Assembly (NCBI GenBank): GCA_029948255.1
Contig: JALIZF010001808.1
Coordinates: forward strand, 434,001 to 498,000
Length of the DNA: 64,000 nt
Direction of reading: 5' to 3'
Source: Telmatactis stephensoni
Taxonomy: Eukaryota; Cnidaria; Anthozoa; Actiniaria; Isophelliidae
A program made the translations under genes and the position numbers. The notes under the pieces are model-generated. The model saw only the letters and a list, made by a program, of their open reading frames with translations, ran no database searches and was not told the DNA's origin. Below are positions 35,101 to 53,300 of the stretch, piece by piece (within the stretch, counting starts at the first letter, position 1; the number at the start of each line of letters is the position of its first letter).

Positions 35101-37601
35101 GAACCCTTTGAATTTAGGATTTGGCTGAGTTTGATCATGAATGAATTTGACTTTGATTGTTTCCATAGGACAAACTATAAGTACAGCTTCAGAAACACCA
35201 GCGCCTAACCCAGCTGCAAGAGTCTGGACCTGGGTCATTTTACCATTTTCATCACATAAATGATTTTTCAGGAATTCAAACATAGCAAACCTATGAAAAA
35301 TGTTGGAAAATGCATTTAAAGAAAAAGTGAATTTACTGTGAGATTAAGGGTCATGTGTAGAAGATAGAGTTCGTATGACTGTGAAAGCGACATGGCCATG
35401 GCACGGTTACAGCAGGAATTTTGAATGTTTTTATAGACAACCCAGCACTGGCACAGTCAATGCACAGTGCAGCCCATCTTACACTCATAAGAAAAAAACT
35501 CTATATCATAGAAATAGAATATGGTATACAGTGAGAGTTAATATCAGAGGTATTTAAGAGACAAAATAAATTATAAGTCTGTCTGAATGAATATCTAGAC
35601 ATATGAACTCAAAAAATAATTCCCTACAAGGTTTAAACTGATGATTTTCTATATTCTCTGCATTGACTTATCTAATAATGGAACTAAAATGATGAACTTA
35701 AGGTCAACACTTGAATAATTGATAACTTGTGACTCCAACCAAATGACATAGTTGCAGTCCATATGTTTATCAATTGAGTTTCCGACTCTGGTAACTTAGT
35801 GCTGAGGCCATTTGACTAGAATTTTGAATGCAGTTCTCATCCAGTCACATATATTAATATTTTATTGATCATTATTATTATTCTTACCGAATAGAAGCCT
35901 TGGGTATAGATCCATAGAGTAACGAACTGAGTCCTCTATACAGCCCTAGAACTCCATGGTGTTTAACAGTTTTGGAGACACAGTCAATGGGTCCTTTATA
36001 CTTGGGTGTTACTGCTTTTTCATCCAGTTGTAACTGAGTCTTGACATATTCAGTAGGAAATGTACAACAGATTTCTAGACCTCCAGCGATGCCACCTAAA
36101 TACAAAGACATTTATAGTCAAATTTCATTATTATTGTTCACTAGACAAAAAAAGTTGGAAGTCTGCTTTTGTGAGATTTCATGTTACCACCATTTTCGAT
36201 GAAACGCGACTACCTAGACATCAACATTGTAGTCTGCACTTTGCATTACACGGCCGTCAATCGTTTTCAAAAGACTCAAAACCCACTAAAATAAACCCTT
36301 CCTAACTTCCAAAATTCAAAAAAAGCACCTTTTACATTTTTGCAATTGATAGCAATCGATAAAATGTACATATATTGAGAGGTAAAGAATATTGACGTAC
36401 GTCTAATGCAAAGTGCAATCTACCATGTTGATGTCTAGGTAGTCACACTTCATTGAAAACAGCGGTAATTTAGGAGCTGACTCTTTCAGGATTTACTGAA
36501 ATACACTCATTTTAATTACTTTTAGCGGAGCTGCTACATTTGGAAGTTTATGGTATTTTACAACAAGATTGATCATTGCTTCACATATAAAAGAAATAAA
36601 GACCAAGGTCTGAATGTAGGGCTGTATATCCTATGGATTAGCCTCCATTTTTCATCTTGTTCTCCATTTTCATTGAGGTGAATTAGACAAGAGGAATAAA
36701 GAAATATTAATATTTGATATATGATATTTGCATGTAACACACCTCCTTCACACCCCCTGACGTCACAAAGGACCTCAACCATGAACTGATATTGCATATT
36801 TCACGATTCAAAATAATTCGACTTAACTGAATTTCAGCTGCTTATATGAGCTTAAAAATCTTCATAGAAAATAACAGATGAATTTTAGGATAAATTTGGT
36901 ACAAATAGTCGATGGCAAGATGGCAAACTGTAGATGCACACGTGAAACTCACGCGCCACGTCGACATGCATGAACGACAAACTTTGGACATCCAGTTCCA
37001 AATGAGTGATCATATAGCATGGAGGGTCGCGTAGAGGTTGAAGGATACGAAACAAGTTTTTGTTCCTTCTTTGATGTAAAAATTATCTACGAAAATAGCT
37101 TATTAACTACCTGACAAACAGCACGTACCAGTCTCTTGTTGTTATACAGAAGCTATTGTGTTCATTTTGGGACAAGGGTGTTGGGAAATCTTATCTTAGC
37201 AATCTATTTAGCGCTTATATTTCATTACTAGAATATAAAATATAACTGTAAAATGTGGAAGGGTGTTTTGATGCGAGTGACATCAAAATGGTTCCCGTAA
37301 AACTACTTTATTGCGCTAGCATGGATTACCACGACCTTTGAACCGTTACAGCAAAAATAACTAAAAACGAATGAAATATAGATCAGCCTTTACAGTACAG
37401 GACAGATAAATAGTAAGATAAACATATTCTATTTGTATTTCGAAATCTGCATCATTTTGTCCTACCAGCTAAAATAGCTTTTCCCGGATGTCTCTTTCCG
37501 ACTCCCCCACCAACAGAAGCACAAAGTCTTCTTCGATAAAACGTGGCAGGATCAGGGACAGCTACCATGGATCCGCGAGAACAAGATTCAATGGATGACA
37601 T
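32197..37601 (-). CDS. SLC25A1: Mitochondrial citrate carrier SLC25A1
   Basis: Inner-membrane carrier that exchanges mitochondrial citrate for cytosolic malate, supplying acetyl-CoA for lipid synthesis. Six exons join to 325 aa: 37601-37466, 36095-35888, 35290-35067, 33537-33317, 32587-32514, 32311-32197. All three carrier repeats show their signature: PTEYVK in repeat 1, PMETIK in repeat 2 and PVDVVK in repeat 3. Citrate-carrier sequence is evident in [32 protein letters not shown] and [20 protein letters not shown]. The extended N-terminus, rich in Ser and Arg before [12 protein letters not shown], is somewhat longer than in the 311-aa human protein. The nearest upstream neighbour is gamma-tubulin in the same orientation. 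Introns carry several foldback repeats. Confidence 0.96.
33580..33735. repeat. Palindromic repeat in SLC25A1 intron
   Basis: ggttattaaccgagcgtgag at the left faces ctcgtttgctcgg-type sequence (cgagcaaacgaggttaataa) at the right. Internal GGTCTGTA and TACAGACC blocks also pair, and AGGTCTG recurs several times. It is a degraded foldback element; the outer limits are uncertain. Confidence 0.55.
35363..35510. repeat. Dispersed repeat, copy 2 (GTTACAGCAGGAAT family)
   Basis: It shares gtatgactgtgaaa and ggttacagcaggaattt with the copy at 3905-4024. It lies in an SLC25A1 intron. Confidence 0.5.
36184..36472. mobile_element. Foldback MITE in SLC25A1 intron
   Basis: The arms share GACTACCTAGACATCAACAT and the inverted ATGTTGATGTCTAGGTAGTC, plus TGCACTTTGCATTA and TAATGCAAAGTGCA. 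Arm length is about 75 bp with mismatches. No clear duplication was found. Confidence 0.65.
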
Positions 37602-38840
37602 CGTGGATTCCGTACCATCAGCTGGTTATATTTTGTGCGTAAATTTCAAATGAAGAGCGACGAAAAATCCAATACAAGTCGTGTAGCCTGTCTGCTGGAA
37701 GCCGTGATCGTACCACATCTAAGAAAGCATGTGATTGGTCAATCTGTCCTATTGTTTGGCATTAGTCTGATTTGATTGGTTTAAGTTCGTCACGTGCTAA
37801 CGTGTTTTCCTTTGTTTTCTTTCACATTGTTTAGCGTGGACAAATATTGTTACAAATTGAATTTGGATTGGCAACTTTTTGTCGATTTTCCCTAAAAAAA
37901 ACACGATAAATTATACGTTTGTCAAAACTGGCATGAATGTTCTATGGAACGACCCCTCATGTATGATCATAATGTCCTGACATGTTTTGATGTTTTCTAT
38001 TATGTCCTGACATAGTCGAATAGTGCTAGTACTATGTCAGGACATAATAGAAAACATCAAAAACATGTCAGGACATAATAATACGATCATACATGAAGTA
38101 CTTACCCTCCATTGTCTATAATTTGGGTGTGTCCAAAATTATTGCCAACTTCTATCACAATGCAAATATTTTGAGTGATGTGTGAGCTTCTTTTTATCAA
38201 GAGATTGAAGCATTACTATTAAGTTTTTGAACAAAGTTTTCGTAATTTACTGAATTGTTTTCAGGATGCTTGGGATGTAATAAACAAAAGGTACATCGAT
38301 AACTATAAACTCAACTTCAAAAACAACAATTTATTTACATCATTGTCAGTAACTTTACAAACACTGTTGTCTCAGAGCTCTTTGTAAATTCAGCCAGAAT
38401 TTTTTAATTGATTTATAAAAAAACAATACCATGACAGGTAGCACTTGCAAGCTTATGCACAAAAAAGCTTGTTTATGAATTCAGAGAACTACACAATCTG
38501 AAAATCTATGATCATTGATTACAAAAGCCTCTTGCATTCTAATCAATCTAGTATCTCTAATATTTGAAATTATTACAAAAAGTATATATTTTTATAAACT
38601 TTTATCTTTATCCATAGCTCACTGTCCCAACATATAAAAAGCCTTCTGTCCACACCCTATTGGTCACAAAAACCAACAAATATTGAGCAACCACCTGTCT
38701 AACAGAGATAACAGATAACAGAGATTACGCCTCATGGTATTTGATCTAGAGAGTTAATATACACACTGACTCAGATATATTATCTACTAATATATATACA
38801 TCCAGTTGATATTTCATTCATGATGAAATGGGTTCATTAG
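37602..38840. other. Intergenic, SLC25A1 5' side to gamma-tubulin 3' end
   Basis: Apart from the hairpin at 37957-38096 nothing is recognisable. A TTTATT at about 38329-38334 could be the gamma-tubulin poly(A) signal on the minus strand. Confidence 0.4.
37957..38096. repeat. 140-nt near-perfect hairpin
   Basis: Arms of about 62 nt are nearly fully complementary: tcatgtatgatca, ATGTCCTGACATG, GATGTTTTCTATTATGTCC at the left and the reverse complements at the right. The loop is short (about 38016-38030). The motif TGTCCTGACAT occurs twice per arm. It could be a tiny MITE, or produce a long hairpin RNA if transcribed. Confidence 0.8.
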
Positions 38841-44120
<5,280 letters not shown>

Positions 44121-44301
44121 TGTGCAAAAATTTAGAGCTTTTTCCTCAAATAAATATACCAAATTTGTACAAAACTTTTCTTGTTTCTTCTTGGAATATA
44201 TCGAAAATGGCGGCAAAACCTAATGCGACCGGAGCCTGGGACTAGTAGACTTGACGTGATCTTGACCGGGCTTCCTGTGCTAAATTCACATGGTTTTCAA
44301 G
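44121..44301. promoter_or_regulatory. Divergent promoter of TUBG1 and POLR1B
   Basis: Only 181 bp separate the two ATGs. The region has no TATA box at a fitting distance. AAAATGGCGGC at 44204-44214 and AAGATGGCGGC at 44300-44310, which contains the POLR1B ATG, both match the vertebrate YY1 consensus, which often overlaps start codons. GGGCTTCCTGTG (44266-44277) contains an ETS-like core. Factor identities are inferred from motif only. Confidence 0.6.
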
Positions 44302-47300
44302 ATGGCGGCTGTAGAAAGTCCAGTTACAGCAAAGTCCTTCCCTAATTTGAAGAATTTGACTTGCTCTGGCTATGGAACTTTACCAAACCAACAGAACAAG
44401 GTACTCCAATAACTTATTTACGTTCTAGTTGTCTTTGAAACTTTCACAGTGACATTTTTGTCAGATTGTTGTGAGAAAACATTGCAGAAATTTAGCACGT
44501 GGTTTCATGTTGTTGTAGGTCATGCAGGATCTTGTTCGGCCACATATTGACTCGTTTAATTTTATGCTTGAAGATGGATTAGCACTTGCTGTGCAGGTAT
44601 AATGATATATTGTGAAATTATTTTAAGAATGGCGTCTGGGTAGTAGTAGAGGGAGGGATGGAAGTCAAATCAACAGCTAAGAGCCTCCCTCTCCCACCCC
44701 ACCCCTCCCCAGGAGAAGATGACTTGATAAAACGTTATCCATCAACATTTATGGCAATAAGTTGAAAGAGGAGGACATGGGCATTGTATGGTATCAAATA
44801 TCACATCAGTCAAGGGATCAAAGCTGCAAAGAAAACCAAAAAATAATAACAGAATATCCCCATAATGGGAATCTGATGTCAAAAACTGTAATAAAAATGT
44901 GAAATTACTGAAATTCTCAGCAAAAAATGACCCAATGCCCTCTTTTGATATTATATGGCAATGATTTGTGCTGAGGGTGCTCAATAATGAATATTGTTGT
45001 CTTTTAAAGGAAATTATTCCAGTTGAGTTTATGACAGCAGGTGGACAAAGAATAACCATGTATTTTACTGTAAGTATTTTTTCTTATAAACCTATGTTTG
45101 TATGATTATGGTATTGTTAATTGTCATTTATTGTCTGCTTTTTTTTACTAACAGGATGCAAGTATTGGTTTACCAACTATTTCAGAAACAAATTTACATT
45201 CATCTCAAATGAAAATCTTTCCAACAGAGGTAATTCAACAATGAGAAGTGAAATGAAATTTTACCTTAATTTTACCACCGTAAAATTAATGGCTTTAGTT
45301 GACCTCTAAACTCTTTGCCATTAGATGAACTTGGGCTTTGGTGCAGGAACAGAGGGACTGGTGTTGCCAATCCAGGTCCCTCGAGGAGGTCATGGTGGTA
45401 ACCCTGCCACAGTTCACCACCTCATACCAATCACACTGAGTGCACAGTGGAACTATACCTACCGTAGCCCTCCCTAGGTCAAGGGCAGGGCTAGATGGAA
45501 CAAAGACAAATGATCTGTAACAATCAACATTCACAACAAACAGCAGAGGCTGGTTGTACGAAGGGCGAATAGCGTTATCCAGTGGATAAATCCTTATCCA
45601 GCGGATAAAATCTATACAAAATCTATACAGTGAATAACTCTTATGCAGTGGATAACTTTATCCAACCTTTGTACAACTGGGCCCAGGGCTCAAAATGGCT
45701 TGATCTGCATCAATCACTGAAGAAGGCAAACAAAGACTTGGCATGAGTATAGCCCTTGAACACCCTCTGGTCCTTCCCTTCCCCCCTTCCAACCTGGGGG
45801 GGGGGGGGGGGGGGGACAGCAATGTCTTGAGTTTAACTTTGCCTAAATTATATTTAGCTCCACTTTTCTACATGTTCATAAATACATGTATCAACATTTA
45901 GATGAGAGTCTTGATAAAATATTTTCCTCTCAGTGTCGTGAAGGAGGTACAACTTATAAAGCCAAGCTCCAGGTTTCAGTTCATTGGAAAATTGATAATG
46001 AACCACAAGGAAGTGCCACAAAAGTTATTGCTCTTGTTCCTATGATGGTTAAGGTATTGATTTTTTCCTTTTAGTATCCCAGGTCAAATTTGATATGGTA
46101 TTTTTGATCAATATACAGGGCATCTGATATAACGCGATTATGCGATTTCGCACAATTGACCTAAAATCGCATAAAATCGCACAATCACCGAAAATCGCAT
46201 AAATTGCAAAAAGTTCATATTTTTTTTACTAAAATCAAATGAAATGTCACTAATACTTAAGACATGTAGATACAAACCATTTTAATGTAAATACGCTCGT
46301 GAAAACTAGCGAAAAGTCTACGAAAACAGGCCAGAGTCGAACGATTTTTCACCCATCTTCAAGGCGTCACTTGCATTGGAGAGCAAAGAGACTGGCACTA
46401 GTTTTGTTCTAACGCCATTTGCTATTGGTTTAAATCGAACAATTCCTTTCTGTCAATGATCCAATCAGCATTGCCGACATATATATTTATAGTAAACATG
46501 CTTTTCTCTATGCCCTAAGTAAAGTACAGTGAAAAAAATCGAAAATGGATGAATTTCTAGTTAAGATTGATAATTATGCATATGACAGTATTAAGATCAT
46601 CTTGTAGTGAAATTAAAAACAAAAATATTGATTATCTACTATTCAAAAATTATTTTTCATGCTTTGTTTCAGTTCTAAATATTCCTTACGCCTTATAAAA
46701 AAATGCAAATAAAATGTTTTTACCCCTAAAACTTATCAACATATAAAAAAAAGATCAGAAAAAATTTGCATAATTTGCCGCATAATCAGTCCTTTTTGCC
46801 GCATAATCAATCATCTTTGCCGCACAATTTGGTCTGAAATTTTGCATAATTTTACTTTTTTTGCCGCATTACGTCAGATGCCCTGAATATATGTCAAGAT
46901 AATATTCTAAATTAAACCTTGACTTTGAGTTTCACAAGCTGCACTTCAACAATTAACAGCTTTAATGTTCTTGTTTTATTTAGTCTAAAAATTGTTCTCT
47001 GGCTAACCTTACTCCAAAAGAGCTAGTACGACATAATGAAGAGGCTGAGGTCAGTGTTATAATGATATTTAAATCAGGTCAATGTACTTTCTTTAAGCCT
47101 AGATCATTTTGCCTCATTTTATACAACTATGAAGATTCCAAAAATACTTAGTACCGGTAATAAAGTTAATGACTGTTGAAAGACTTGTTTCTCTTTTTTA
47201 TTCTCAGGAAGCTGGTGGATATTTTATTATTAATGGAATTGAAAGAATCATTAGAATGCTTATATTACCAAGAAGAAATTATGTAAGTTTATCATGAACT

Positions 47301-50300
47301 CATGTACATAAAGTATTATTTGTTACTTTACTTGTAAATGACCAACTTTTTTGCATGATTGTGCCAAAATTAGTTGATTAATACTTGGTGTAACATGTGA
47401 CTGTAGTCAAGTGATTGTCTGAAAAACTGCTCTCCCCATCCCCAATCTTGGCTATATTCATGATCTATAACATATGGACAAGGTATACAGGATGCATGGA
47501 AACTTGTGTCATTTAAACATTATAGACTATTTGTATTTATTGCTGTTTCACTTATTCCTTGTCATTATGTTTTAGCCAATGGCTATTGTTAGGTCTAGCT
47601 GGAAAAATAGAGGTCCACTTTATACAGAATATGGTATTCAAATGAGATCTGTAAGAAAAGACCAAACAGCTGTGGTAAGTAGGACATCATTACATATGAA
47701 ACCTTGTTTGAATGCACACTTAATATTATTTCTCATTTTTTCCTTTAGAATATGGTATTGCATTATCTTTCCTGATGGTAGCGTCAATATGTGTTTTGGG
47801 TTCCAAAAAGAGTTATTTTATGTCCCTATTGTGTTTATCTTAAAGGTTAGTATTATACACTTATTATATAAACAACTTTTTGATGTCCACACATTGAAAT
47901 TATGGCATAGAAGAGTTAATATTAATAAATACTGTTTTTTAGTACCATTGTAATCCACTTGAAAAAAAAATTAAAGAAATCAGTGGAAAAGTCAGTAATT
48001 CACGTCATGTTTTTTTTTGAAGGCTTTATTAAATACAACAGATCAATATATTTATAAAGAACTTATTAAAGGAGAAGAAGACAACAATTATTTAAAAGAG
48101 TAAGTAGTCTTGGTTACAATTTGACATGTATAAAATCAAATACATTTTACAGTAAAATACTGTCTTTTTCAGTTGTGTAGCAACAATGTTACGAACTGCT
48201 CAGGAAGAAGGAGCTGTAACTCAAAAAGCTGTCTTGGAATACATTGGTAATTTGCATTACTCAATTTTGATTTCATACTAAACAAGTACCCTTTTAAGAG
48301 TTTTGTAAACAATTTTGAGGTATTTTTTGTTTAGGTGAAAGATTTAGAGTCAAAATAAGACTCCCAGAGTGGTACTCTGATGAAGCTGTTGCACAGTATT
48401 TGTTAAAGTAAGTGGAGCCAATTTATAAACACCCTGCCAGTGTATGGACACCCAATAGGATAGATACCCCCCTCTAAGTTGAATAAGTGAGACACCCATG
48501 TATCATGGATGCCTTTGCAAGTCAGACACCCATCTATAACAGACACCTCTACAAGTCAGACACCCATTTATGACTGTGACCTCTACAAGTCAGACACCCA
48601 TCTATGATGGACACCTCTACAAGGTAGACACCCATCTATGACAGACACCTCTACTAGTCAGACACCCATTTATGACTGTGACCTCTACAAGTCAGACACC
48701 CATCTATGACAGACACCTTTACAAGTCAGACACCCATCAATGATTGACACCTCTGCAAGTCAGATACCTATCTATGATGGACACCTCTACAAATCAGACA
48801 CTCCATTTATGACAGTCAACACCTCAAGTCAGACACCCATTTATGATAGACACCTCTACAAGTCTGACACACAATAATGACAGGCACCTCTGCAAGTGAG
48901 ACACATAATAATGACAGGCACCTCTGCAAGTCAGACACCTATCTATGCTGGACACCTCTACAAGTCAGACACTCTATTTATGACAGTCAACACCTCAAGT
49001 CAGACACCTATTTATGACTGTGACCTCTACAAGTCAGACACCCATCTATGATGGACACTCTACAAGTCAGACACCCATCTATGACAGACACCTCCACAAG
49101 TCAGACACCTGTGTCACTGTATGTTTTGTACTAAATCATGATAATCTTTAACCTGTTTCCAGGCAATGTGTATGTGTCCATCTGGAAACAGCTTTGGACA
49201 AATTCAATATGCTCACGTAAGGCATCACTAGATTTTTTATCTAATACATAGCACTTGGAATGGGTTTCCTGTGGGTGGCACACACAGGTAACCCACACTG
49301 GTGTTGATTGTCATTAATAGTCAAAAGTGCTCTTTGTTTTAGTTTTATGACACGTAAACTATATGCATTGGCTCTTGGAAAATGTGCTGCAGAATCAGCA
49401 GACAGTCCAATGATGCAAGAAATTCTTCTTGGTGGACATTTATATCTCATGGTTCTAAAGGTACAAAATATCCTTTTTATTAATTTAAAAAAAAATTATT
49501 CTGGCCCTTACAAATTAGGTTTATTTGCCTTTTTAGGAAAGATTGGAACAGTGGTTGCAGATAGTAGCACAAAACCTGGAGAAAGCATCGAAAGCAAAGC
49601 CCAAAGATTTTGCTGTAAATTCAGGTAATAGACCATTTCATGTTTGTCGTGGCTCAATCTCAGCCTCGACAGCGTTGTAATATATTCTTTAGAATTTGAC
49701 TACAGCACGTGGAATTTTAAAGAGTTTCGATTGTTTGTTGATGTGTGCATTCCTTACATTACTATGGGCTGCAGTCAATTTCTAAAGAATATGTTACACG
49801 CTGTCGAGGCTGAGGTTGAGCTACGAGAACCGTGAAATGGTCTATTGAAACATGTTGTACCATGATGTTAATTTTCAACAAAGCAAAAATTTAATACTGT
49901 TGTTTTCCTCAGCTTCTGTTCTGCATGCATTTTCTCATTCATCAAACATTTCTCATCAAATGGAGTACCTTATGGCTACTGGAAATCTTATCTCAAAAAG
50001 TGGACTTGCTTTACTTCAGGTTGGTCTCATGTTTCTATTAATTATTTTGACTGGTCTTTGGAATATGTTTTACATTCCTTTTTTATGATCACATACACTG
50101 GGTCTGTCCTTTTAGTCTGTGTAAGGCACTTTTACAGTGCACTCTTGACAACTCATCATTTTTCATTTTTGCTTTGCAGTGTATTCTAAATTGAAACATT
50201 TTGTTCTTGATAGGTGTCTGGATTTACAGTTGTTGCTGATAGATTAAATATGTTCAGATTCCTCTCACATTTTCGGTGTGTTCATAGAGGAGCATTCTTC

Positions 50301-53300
50301 TCTCAGATGAGGACCACATCAGTTAGAAAACTGCTACCAGAGGCATGGGGTAAGCAACATGATGATCTAGAAAATGCTTTCTTCTTGTGCAGAATATAGA
50401 CCAAGAGGTACATGGAACTCATTTAGGAATTTATAGTTCTAATTCGTGCTGATTTTATTGATTTCTGCCATGAATGATGATGACATCTTATGCGTGTCAA
50501 CTGATTGACTGTTGGTTTGGTGTTTGTCCTTGACCTTTGTTGGTGTTTTACTAACTCTGGACAGGACTCATCTTAAAACCTTAATGTCAACTTGATCAAA
50601 CTAAGAAACTGACATGGCAGTTTACATATCAGATTGCTTAGGGTGACTTCTGAAATGTTATTTCATGTTTTCACCCCAAATAATAAACTACCTTTTTCTG
50701 TTAATTGTAGGATTTCTTTGTCCTGTTCACACACCTGATGGAGCTCCTTGTGGCTTGTTAAACCATATGGCTGCTGATTGTGAGGTAACTAAAAAGTAAT
50801 GAGTGGAGAATAAAATCACCCCACATTACCTTGTGGTTCAAGCCCTCAAGGGAACAAAATGCATTTTGAGTTTCACTGTTACTGCTAATATGTATAGCTT
50901 TAAAACATCAGTGAAACTTGTTGCATGTTTGCAAAGAGCTGCTGCTTATTCACAACTGAACAAAATGTGAGTTTGCTGCCATAACTAGAACAATAAATTA
51001 TTGTGACTTGTTGCATAATGAAAGTGTTGCCAGATAATCTCCATGAATAGAATATAATGGAATGGAACGGAATGGAATGGAACAGAACAGAATGGAACGG
51101 AATGCAATGCAATGCAATGCAATGGAACAGAATGCAGTGGAATGGAATGCAATGTTCCCATGTTTCTGCTGCTTCAAAGGTGCTTCAAATGTCAGGATTT
51201 TATGTCCTGTGCTACTAGCAATAAAAAATAACATGAAACATTTTGTTTTAGGTCGTTAATGTGTTATCCCCAGTAGTACATTTACATCATTTGCTGTGTT
51301 CCATGGGAATGTACCCCTCCGATGCACATTGCCCTGGTGACCCCAAGGACTACTACCCAGTCATAATGGATGGGCGTGTCCTTGGGAGTGTAGACAAGGA
51401 CATGGCTCCATCATTGGTCCGTAGACTTAGAATCATGAAGATTCTAGGGAAAGAAAAGGTACAACACACCAATATGTCAGATTGATTATTTGGATGTATT
51501 TTATCATGCATTTTAGGTTTGTTGGAGTTAACCTTTAGTTACCGGTAAGAATACCATCTTCTGTCTGTGAGAATTATCATATCTATCACTCTAAGTAAGA
51601 AGGAAAATTCCAGCAGTCAAAGTTTTCTCAGGGCTCTCTTCCCAAAGTGTCCTATATCAGGTTGAGTTTATTTTTGTGGTTCAATAAAATTAATATGCAA
51701 ATGTATAATAGTCATGCCTGTTCATGTCTTTTTTCTAAGGTTCCTCCCATAATAGAAATCTGTCTTGTTCCCAAAACCAAAGTTGCCAGTCAGTTTCCTG
51801 CTCTATTTATCTTTACACTACCAGCAAGAATGATGCGACCTGTAATGCATCTTGAAACTGGACAAGTTGAAATGATTGGTACCTTTGAACAGGTTTGTAA
51901 ACATACTGTATATACTGCTGCCAGGTCAATTTACCTCTACCATCTGCTTTTGCTACAACTGACATCTCTTCTTAATCATTAATGTGCCATCTGCCACCCA
52001 GTTGGCAGTAACTGTAATTCCTGCCGTAACTGTACCATGCAGTGACCATGCCATTTTCAGTCATACAAAATCTGCTCCATAATAAAGGAGACAGTGGCAA
52101 AAAAATATGGTTTGTGGGTATCCTGTGGTAGGAACTATTTTAGAACTATTTTGGACTATAATTGAGATTACTAATTAAAACCTTATCTGCCATTGTGTCT
52201 TCAGGTCTACATGGATATTGCAATCACTAAAGATGAAATTCATGAGGGGGTAGGAAATTCTTTGTTAATAAGACAAGACTGTAGTATATTGATAGTCTGG
52301 GATTAATACTGTACTCATTTCTTTTCATTTCTTTTCCATTTCTTTTCCCAGTTATATTCTTCATTTGATATTTGTATATCTAGATCACTACCCACTTAGA
52401 AATCAAGCAAACAGCCATGCTAAGTGCCATTGCTAGTATGACACCATTTTCTGACTTAACCAAAGTCCAAGGAATATGTACCAATGTCAGGTTTGTTATT
52501 ATGGAGAGTACTCCATGTAGATAGTTGTACAGTAGGTGGGGCTTCGAGGGTCCTATGTCCAAAAGGGGGATGCAATTTTCAGTTCTTGAAAATTTATATG
52601 AGCAGGATGAGCTTGAGTTGAAAGGCTTGCTGTCAGTGCCAAAAGTATTCACAGCTATGGAGGGAACTAAAGCAGAATAAAGTGGCCCTGGTGGTATGTG
52701 CAGTGTGGGGATGAAGTGGTGTCAAAAATAGGATTGAAACTCATAGCATTGAAGTACAGTGATTTTATAGTGCAGGTGACTTTTTTCCCCAATTCTTCAT
52801 CAGTGTAATGGCAAGTCATATTTTGACTTCATTCTCAAAAACACAATACTCCATTTTCGAGTTCCTCTTTGCTCAGGCTAAGCCTCGATTCCGCGAAATT
52901 TATTCCATAGAATTTTAGCAACAGCCTGATGGAATGCAATGAACAAACAAAGAGAATACTTTAGAATTCCACGGGGTTTTTGCTAAAATTCATGAATATT
53001 TTACTTGGATTCGAGGCTTAGCCTGAGCAAAGAGGAACTCGAAACTGGTCTATTCTCCATACATACAACAACAAGTGTATTTGAAAAGCTACAGGTGTCA
53101 ACACAGTGACAAAGTATTTATTAGCTATTCCTCCATCTGCGCCCTTATATGGTTTGTTATTTTGTAAAGGGTTTCATATGGAGGAGAAAGGAAATTGGAT
53201 GGTAACAAGATTTTCACAGCTTTCTGTAAATATCAGAAGTTTGTATGTCACCCATCCAACATGTTCAGTTTCTTTAATGATATTTGTAGAAGGCCTTACT

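Noticed and set aside
45121..45309. 62-codon frame overlapping a POLR1B exon
   Set aside because: It is an out-of-frame shadow of exon 45155-45229 plus intron sequence.
48432..49106. CRISPR-like array of direct repeats
   Set aside because: Repeats are contiguous without unique spacers and lie in an animal gene intron; it is a minisatellite.
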